Shown one piece after another: positions 56,229 through 64,000 of a stretch of 64,000 bases of DNA. Positions within the stretch are counted from its first letter, which is position 1. The number at the start of each line of letters is the position of its first letter. The stretch lies in NCBI GenBank assembly GCA_028532985.1, contig JANCIK010000009.1, positions 1,612,001 to 1,676,000 of the forward strand. Direction: 5' to 3'. A program made the position numbers and the translations under genes. Source of the stretch: Stropharia rugosoannulata. Lineage: Eukaryota > Basidiomycota > Agaricomycetes > Agaricales > Strophariaceae. The notes under the pieces were generated by a model. The model was not told where the DNA came from, made no database searches, and saw nothing but the letters and a program-made list of their open reading frames with translations.

Positions 56229-59200
56229 TTATTTACCAAGGTGACCATTTAGCTCCCCTAATAGCTTTTCCATTTCCTCTCTCTCCCATTTCTGGAATGG
56301 TTCTGAACCTTTAGTCGGTCGACGTGGTCTGACAGGTTCCTCGCTCTGCGTCGTCGAAGAATTGTTTGGAGGTGTCGATGAAGCTTCTGCTACATCTTCT
56401 TTACTGGTTTCTGACCCGATATCCGTCGTGTTAGTATCAGGAGGCAAGGATTCCTGTGTCACTTCGTCGCCCGATTCCGACGGGATTCTAGCAACAGGTT
56501 CCCCAGATGTGCTCCCTTGGGTCTAAAATATCAAAGACTCGGTGTCAATGTATTTTAGAGATGGCAAGGGCACATACAGGTTTATTAAGGCGTTCATGCC
56601 AGGTTATAAATTCTTTATACTGTTTCCAAGTCGTGATAAGATCATCTGGTACTGCGTGAAACACCTTCCGATATATCTCCGTCTGCAATTGGACAGAGTC
56701 AGCCCATGTACGAATAGACTGGAGGAAAAGTTTCACTTACGTTATGCACAGCGCTAGCTACCCAGATATCTTTCCAGAAAGCGTCTGATATGGGATCTTC
56801 GAAATCATCTGGACCGACTTGAGGCTTTTTGGTAGGAACGGTCCAATGAGTGTGCTTGCTCGATTGGCTACCTAAGTTCTCTCTGATGACCGATCTTGCC
56901 GCTGGTGCAGCCTTTTCCTCTTCATCTACATCATTCTTTAGAGGCCGTACGGGAGGGCCGCTGTCCATGTTAAATATGTCAGCGTTTGCGGGAGCCCCCA
57001 AGGGGATTGTGCCGCCTGGATTCTTTGCGGAAACATTGTAACCACTAAGCTCATTTCCATTTCCAACTCCACGGCCAGTCATATGACCGGCATGAGGAGA
57101 GTCGTCAGAATGAGCTTTGGGTGGTACTCGCTCGGAAACGATTTTCTCCTCAAGGGTCGGAACGACTGAACTGGCAAACCCGGTTTCTTTCTGCCCTTCA
57201 CGATTGAAGTCTTTACGTTCTTCTTCGATGGCATGGCTTTCCGCGTTTTCAGCGACTGCATCGTCAACAAGATGCATTTTACGCAAGAGCTGGACAGGTA
57301 CATGGGTTGAAGTCTCTACGCCCGCGTCTGTAGCTGTATGCAAATGTCAGCGAAAACCAGAAAACAAATACCCTTTGCATACCTTGCTTAATGCCGTCTA
57401 CTGCATCTGCAACAAGAGTGCCGAGACGTGTCTTCTGATGTGACTTCTTGATATGAGTCACTCCTCCTTCTTCGACTCCAAACATTTGTTCTGAGTCCGG
57501 ATCCCAAACCTCCTGTTCATGCTCTGACGTGACCGGGTCATGAGATACGAGGTCTTCTTCGTCCAATCCATCCACATCGATGCCCAGATGCTCACGCATC
57601 AACCGCACTCTCAGAGTGTGCGCAAACCGGCCAACCTTAAACGGCTTTCCTGCCATTGTACTGAAGCGAATATTCAAATGTAGACCAAACAGTTAATAAG
57701 CAAGTTTGGATATAGGTTGAGGGCATACGCACCTATCAATCATGTCTGTGTCCCGTATAACAGCAGCCAACTCAGAATCTCTATCTCCTCTTTGAGAACG
57801 TTCATTAATGTTGGCACTCCCGATGATTGCCAGTCTGTCGTCAACGATGCAAACCTTGGCATGAATATAGACCTGTTGTGTGCTCAGTAACTCCTTTGTG
57901 TCTATTGGAGCCATAACATACTTGTTCCGTTGTTAAAACGCCGCCGCGCATTTTTGCCCAATTACGAAGAGAGAATACCGAAATATACTCATCGGGCTAA
58001 ACAAGGACGGATTCGCTGTTATGTGTGCGTGTGCAATAGTCAGATGAGCGTATTTGACTTACGTCAATGCCTTCTTTGCGTAAACGAGAAAATATAGAGT
58101 TTGGTCCTCGCGAAATTGTGCGATTCTGGCATTCCAGGATAATGCGGATCTTAATGGACGCCATCATGAATACATCAAGAAGAAGAGTACAATTATGAAA
58201 GACATACGGCGCTGGCATCGCTGTGGTCGACGGGGAATGTAAATCCAGGCAGCAAAGGTATCATTATACAGCATTTCCAAGGCGTCCCATCTCGGTGTGC
58301 CCGTATGATACGGTGAACAATGGCATCACCGATGTTATTCTCAACCCTGACGTCGTTGACAACAGTACTATTGAGGTAGACCGAAAAGGCAGGAGTAGCA
58401 ATGAATCTCTCGTAGCCCCTGAGCAATGATGTTTATAAAAGGACTCACGATGTGACGAAGAACTGGTTCTCGATATATACAAAATGTTCGGACATTTGAA
58501 TCGCTGGGGTAGGTACCGTTTGGTATGCATACCAGCCGACGTATGAGAAGCGACCAGATTGAAAGGTTAGAATTAGATTATGGGGTCGGTGAGAACTCGT
58601 TCGGGATACTAACAAGAAAAACGAACCTTTCAAATATGCGTTTTGAATCGAGTGTTCAATTCTTCCCGGAGTACCTAGTGACCATGGCCCTGCAGAACGA
58701 CATATTTGAAGTTCGCAAGTGCCAGTTAAGCCCATACGAGACAGTTCTCCTGGTCTGAACTCAGGCGGAGGCAATAAGAATGGCATGACTCGGGAGTGGT
58801 TCTGTGGATAATGAAGCAAACGAATCAGTTACTAAATGGCTCTCCGGCAATGCCGACTAGACAGGAGACCGAGTGAATACAGACCTTTATTCTCAGCAAG
58901 TAATTCCATCTTTAGTCATGGTAGTAAGTATAATTCAAAAGATGTAATCATCAGCATTAATTTCATTTGACAAAGCTGCGCAGCATGTGACAAAACTGCA
59001 GATTATGGACTCACCGCTGCACGAAGTGCCGGGCCAAATCCCGCGCAGGTTGACCCACTATCTGCATCGCAACATCATGCCTGCGTCAGTAGATTAGCTT
59101 CATTAAGTAAAGAAACACAAGGCGATAACTTTTACCAAGGCATCCGTGGGATCTTAGTACGATCGTACATATCCTCCTCGTGTTTGCTCAGATTATAGAA

Positions 59201-62200
59201 ATCGGACATCCGCGGATTACTATAATCCTTTCCTATGTATAAATGAGAAAAATGTAATATGTGATCAAAGTTGACGTAAAGCATACCTGGCCATATTTCC
59301 GGCCTGTCTGTGTCGAGCGCATCATCTGTCAGCACATGTTGAGGGCTGTCCCATCTGAAGAACGTAAAAGGGAGTATGACCCATGTCCCATGACAAAAGA
59401 AAAACAGAGTGAGACGCACCTCCCAAAGCATAGGTCAAGCCCGCCCATGAACGCTATTGTTTGGTCTATAACACACATCTTCTCGTGCTGGAGCCAAGGA
59501 TAAGTTCCGCATAAGATAAAGAAGGAGCGACGATGTTCCAGTCAGGTGTGCAACGACTAAGGTATAAGAAGTAAACCCACGTGAGCCCAATAAAAGGTAC
59601 CCGTCTGGAAGTGGGAAGGTGATCTCTGTACCATGATATTCGGATGTAGTGCAATAAGCCGCTGTTTGGCATAGCTAAATAAAAAGGTCAGTTGAACCAC
59701 TACAATAGAAACAGGAAAAGACGGTAATGTCCGCCCGAAGGTTGCAAGCCATATGCAAACTGATGATGGGGAAGAAGATGCTTACTTGCTATCAGTAGGC
59801 GTGGTTCGGTTTGAAACTTCTTTGCTAATGAATATAGGCAGTGTTTCAGAATTGTGAAAAATGCTCCAATACTATGCCATGTACTCACTATAGTATTATA
59901 TAAATTTTTACACCTTCCTTCGCTTTTCTTTCCAGAAGTCTATCCAGTCGATATCTGTCTTTACCAGGACGCCTCATCAATAGCTCTAGAAGATCATAGA
60001 CGTCAGTATCTAACAGGCATGCAGAGAAAGTGCGAAAAAGACTTACCTGGGGAAAGCCACCAATCGTGGATATAAATACTTTCTTTAGCAAGGAGCATAG
60101 CACGCGATAGATTCCAGAAGTAGTCACGCTGGAAAAGAATTAATCGTCAAAAAAGACGGGTACGGAAGATACTTACGCCATCGACAAGCCATTGAGCTGA
60201 AACATTCAGTCTAATGGGAGCGAAGCTGTCAAAACGATTGCCCCCAGTATAATGAGAAGTAGCAGCTGTCTTTTCTAGAGCGGTTATAAATTGCAGCATT
60301 ATCCGCTATGACTCTTGTCAATAACCAAATTGCATATACGAAATCATACCACTTACCTCATTTTTCGCAATCAGTTTTAGCCTCATTTGGGAGTTTACAA
60401 CATAAAAGGTATGCTTCGACATATCGCCTTCAAGCCGCTTCGTACTATGAGCATTATCACTTTTCCGTTTGCCGTTCTCCTCTTTCTCCTTTCCTTTCTC
60501 CTTGCCTCCATTGTCGTAGTTTATGGGGTTTGTGTTGGTTGACGGATCAAGCATCGGAGTTGAGGGGCGCGTCGAAGAGGAATTACTGCTGAGCTCGTCA
60601 TCCGCACTATCAGTATCAGACTGCGAGTCAGCATGTCTGGGGTCCGTCGACGTGGACGCACGAGGTCGTCCAGACCTACCGTCACTAGATGAACGGGGAT
60701 GGAAGATTTTAGAGACTGAAGACCGAATGGAAGAGATTATGGATCGCTGTTCCACATCTTTAGACGTCGAGGCATTGTAATTGGGAGTCAGATTATTAGG
60801 ATTCTGAGCTTGTCCTGTATTATTTTGATGGTGCAATGGGTGTATTATTTCGTCAAGTTTTTCTGGACCCAGAAGGTTACCAAGACCTTGGCGATAGTAC
60901 CGTTTCGGACGCTCAATCTTGAAGTCTGAGTCCAGAAGAAAGACGTCCCATACTGTAAGCTGGTTGTATAGTACATTATCAGTATACGCCTGTCAAGAAA
61001 TTGAAAAGTTTGTTACCTCTCCGGGTTCTGCCATCACAACAAGATAACTTTCGCGTACGGCACACCACCGTTGTATCTTCTTTTCCCTCCAACCCAATGA
61101 TTTACGACCAAATCCACCTCCGCCACCACTTGCCTCAATTCTCATATATCCAGCTTTATACTGGGCTCCACCTGATTGGGCTAATGCAATAGAAAGGGCG
61201 CTAATTTCAAGGAATCCTGCCAAACGGTTGGATGAAGGATGAAACATCTGTAAGACTAGTAAGTGCCTGGTAGGATAAAAGGGCTATAAGATACGTACAA
61301 CAGCCCTGATAAGTTTAATCAAATAATTCTCCAATGCTTCCCTTTGAAGTCTGGCGAAATCTGCCCTGTCCACCTTTGTTCCATCACCCTTTTCTCTAAT
61401 CTCTTTATTAAGAAACTTGAAATATGGGAGACTGGTCTTTGGGAATTCTGGCATTTTGTCGACATTTTGATTATATATATTAGAAACTGCATAGTGACCA
61501 TGCAAACTTAGGAAGTCCCTGAGTTCTCTATATACAACCCATCTTGCTGCTCCATTGGCATATTCGCACTCAATTCGGAATATTGAACCATGTCGTTCCA
61601 TAGGATGAAGAGAATCGGATATGCGAATACGTAGGCGATGAAAAAGTATCGGTACGCGCCGCTGATGCTTCTCGTCCCGTTCCATCCAAAGCCGAAGCAT
61701 GAGAGTTGATAATCCACCGGTAATTAATTCATCGGTGATGTTGACCGCATGTGATGTAACCACAGACGGTCCTGGGAGGATGCTTTCCGATGGTTGGACA
61801 ATTTGAGGGAGGAGCGCTCGTAACCTTGCCCATTTGACCGTACCAGAGGTCATCGTTGGCGTCATCGGAGCCCCATTCTCCTCGGGGTCACCGTCCTTGC
61901 CTGCATTGTCCCTATGCGATCCAGAAGGTACAGAAAAGGCGCGACGTAGTAGATTAGTGGCCTTGTCGCTAGGACTTTGTATTGGCGAGTCATGTGTACT
62001 AGAACCACGTTTGGGAGAAAGACGGAGGAAGAAGCTCGCCGGGGTGTTCCCCTCGGGTTCGGAATGAGCATTGTCTTGCTTAGGGGTATCTTCCTCTTTG
62101 TGGCTACTATTTCCTGTATCCGGTGTTGCTTGAGAGCTAGGAAGCTCCGTCGGCGGTTTCTCGTCTTTGGGGGATTCATGAAACCACTTCATAGGATTGA

Positions 62201-62825
62201 TATCCCAGTTCCCTGAGTCTGTATGCTGGCGCCGCTTGCCTCTCGTGTGGGGTCGTTCCTGTTGATTGCGGTATTCAAGAGCACCGCGAAAATCCTTGTC
62301 ATCAGAAGATATACCAGAGTTAAATGAGTACTCCGCCTCCATGTCTGATAACAGCAGCGTGTCTGGAGGAACTTGTTCCTCAGTCACCTGCTGAAAGTAG
62401 GCTTGTGATGGCTTGGCAGACATCAAAGAAGGAGACGCAGGTAAAGCATAAGCGAATGATACTGAACGCGGGGGCCCAGTACGAGCGGAAGGCGTGTTTG
62501 GTGGAGATTTGAAGCTTGCAAAGCCATTGCCGGAAAGTGGTATAACAGATTTGATTTTCTGCTCTTGGTGTGGTCTTGGCTCAGTGTCTGCATCGCCTTC
62601 ATTCCAGTCGGAAGTAGTGCTGCGGTCGCTGCGAAACGCGGAGCGGTCGGGCTCAATGAAGTGCAACTTGGGTTTTTGCGGTTCATCTGGATTGACCTCA
62701 CTCAGCGCCGGCGGGTCGAGGTCGATGTGAGGTTGCTTCGGTGTTGTCGGGGTAATGGTGTTTATTGACTCCTGATTATCTGCTAAGATTGGGCTAGTAA
62801 CCTGGAGAGCGTCTGACAGCACCAT
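56229..62825 (-). CDS. SPO14: phospholipase D1 (Spo14/PLD type)
   Basis: Predicted 23 exons, about 1,695 aa: 62825..61299, 61247..61017, 60959..60357, 60305..60177, 60128..60047, 59985..59889, 59824..59786, 59674..59581, 59487..59420, 59354..59287, 59232..59136, 59080..59015, 58909..58885, 58801..58627, 58503..58449, 58367..58208, 58149..58063, 57996..57922, 57872..57733, 57660..57383, 57333..56741, 56682..56578 and 56522..56229. It hydrolyses phosphatidylcholine to phosphatidic acid. Residues 1-~380 are disordered. A PX domain follows ([22 protein letters not shown]), then a PH domain ([20 protein letters not shown]) with a Ser-rich insert. The first HKD is HEKMCVID at 59487..59464, then [11 protein letters not shown]. 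The second HKD is HAKVCIVDD near 57863, then [10 protein letters not shown] ~380-residue Glu/Asp-rich C-terminal extension precedes two small exons. Confidence 0.93.
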
Positions 62826-63048
62826 GGCCGGTAGATGCGAAGGGAGACCGACAGGAAGGAATAAGGTGTGGTGTGGGTGTGGTAGTAAGAATAATATTGA
62901 CCAAATATTGGCCACAAGAAATTGGTTCTCGGACCTCGACTGGGAAATAATAAATGATATCAGGTGACGTCACATATGCTACTCTACTGGTAACGACTTT
63001 GATCCAACTTTGATCCCATAATAGTATGAATCAACGCCTACTCCACTC

Positions 63049-64000
63049 TCAAACGCGCCTGCGTGCAGCATTTTCCCCCGACACGCGCCCAAATACAGCA
63101 CCCGCTGTTAGGCCGCTCCCCCCTGGATAATTTCCATAGAACAATCCGCCCACCATCTCTCCTGTGCAAAATAGACCGTCTATAGGTGTACCAGTTCTGT
63201 CAGACAGTACGCTGGCGGTATTAGGATCAATCGATAGACCACCAAACGTAAATGTAATCCCACACGCTACTTTCACTGCCATGAATGGTGCCTCGTCAAT
63301 TGAAAGTGCCCAATTTGATTTAGGGACGTCCAGCCTGACGTATTCAGATTGTGTAGTCCGTCCATCTTTGATTGCAGGGTTCCACTCCAAGATATCTACA
63401 TTTTTCTCTGCTTCTTTCACTGCTGTATTGAACTCTTGGACTGTCTCGACGAATTGATTTCTGTTGTCCAGGCCCCATTCACCTGTGGCCAGCAAATCTG
63501 CAAGCTCTTCGACGGTTTGTGCCCAAGCTTTTTTCACCACTGTGTCAGCATACTCCTCCTTTCGCAACTTTGTCAAAACCTTAGCATCCCATACTTGAAA
63601 TGCATATCCCCCAGGTTGATACAGGATGGCCCGACCGAATTTGGCGTACGTGTAATTCCTGAAATCTTCGCCTTCGTCAACAAAGCGGACGCCTTTGGCA
63701 TTTATCATGATTCCTAAAGGATATCCGGACTTCGTAAATTGGTTAGTGAGTTCGCGATCTCCACCTTGGAAAGGCGCGTCCGCGTCCCATGCAGTACTGT
63801 GACACCCTTTCCAATCTCCTGTTTCGCGAGCTCCAATGCTTCGAGCAAGTTTGTGACCATCGCCGGTGTTGTATGGTGTTCCCCGAACCTAAATAATATG
63901 TAAATGTAAATGCCAATTATGTGAAGCTAATATCCAGGTACACACTCTGGCATTCACCCAGGCGTCTCCTAAATATTTTACTCGCATATCTTTACTTGCC
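63049..64000 (-). CDS. FAD-dependent dehydrogenase (fumarate reductase/tricarballylate dehydrogenase-like), 5' end outside window
   Basis: Only the C-terminal part is present (exon running in from >64000 to 63946, then 63888..63049, stop at 63049), about 297 aa. The join gives LGDAWVNAR|VRGTPYNTGDGHKLARS, typical of flavoprotein dehydrogenases of the CobZ/TcuA and fumarate-reductase group. Further marks are GVRFVDEGEDFRNYTYAKFG, and the terminal FAD-contacting segment GLFCTGEMVGGLFYGNYPGG then SGLTAGAVFGR. The N-terminal dinucleotide-binding GxGxxG lies outside the window. Substrate unknown. The stop is 223 nt upstream of the PLD1 start codon on the same strand. Confidence 0.88.

Noticed and set aside
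58504..58626. Hidden microexon in the 123-nt PLD1 intron
   Set aside because: The flanking residues (NAYLK and [15 protein letters not shown]) already match family spacing with nothing missing.
60990..61016. 27-nt intron in PLD1
   Set aside because: Too short for this genome. Extending to the CAG before CTTACAGTATGG gives a 57-nt intron in phase and the expected [13 protein letters not shown].

Overview
The window is eukaryotic nuclear DNA from a filamentous fungus, most likely an Agaricomycete (Basidiomycota). The genes are dense and sit on both strands. They are cut by many short GT-AG introns, nearly all 47-70 nt and often with a CTRAY branch site near the acceptor. Protein families point the same way: an SKN1/KRE6 glucan-synthesis pair, fungal alternative oxidase, Spo71-type PH protein, Pet127 and protoglobin. 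No tRNA, rRNA, CRISPR array or intact transposon was seen. All exon models were built by eye from splice consensus, reading phase and remembered family patterns, without alignment or RNA data.

Layout. 1-7.4 kb: one CENP-B-type DNA-binding protein (-) between long non-coding stretches. 7.4-15.3 kb: alternative oxidase (+), Spo71-like PH protein (+), mitochondrial uS12 (-), Nse2/Mms21 SUMO ligase (+). 15.9-17.8 kb: divergent Rpn13 (-) and an SCOC-like short coiled-coil protein (+). 19.6-25.3 kb: Pet127 (+) and a universal-stress-domain protein (+). 25.3-30.2 kb: M3 oligopeptidase (-), divergent from a short-chain dehydrogenase (+). 30.7-37.0 kb: tandem KRE6/SKN1 glucan-synthesis genes (+). 37.6-44.0 kb: Ulp2-type SUMO protease (+), mitochondrial uL6 (-), Arc1 tRNA-binding cofactor (-). 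44.4-48.5 kb: Hsp20 (+), histone-fold protein (+), 2OG-Fe(II) oxygenase (+). 49.5-55.7 kb: tail-anchored protoglobin (-), DRS1 helicase (+), SAP/F-box-like protein (-). 56.2-64 kb: phospholipase D1 (-) and the 3' part of an FAD-dependent dehydrogenase (-) that runs off the window.

Functional themes. Mitochondrial genes recur (AOX, uS12m, uL6m, Pet127, possibly the oligopeptidase). Two SUMO enzymes lie 22 kb apart (Nse2 ligase, Ulp2 protease). Spo71 and Spo14/PLD homologues both act in yeast prospore-membrane formation. These are housekeeping genes and I see no operon-like or secondary-metabolite cluster.

The most unusual content is at the gene-structure level. There are two predicted 6-nt microexons (oligopeptidase, 2OG oxygenase), a 12-nt microexon in RPN13, a GC-AG intron in only one of the two KRE6 paralogues, a probable GC donor in the SAP gene, and stop-free 3n introns inside the folded domains of Hsp20 and Rpn13. 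I found no clearly new multi-gene system.
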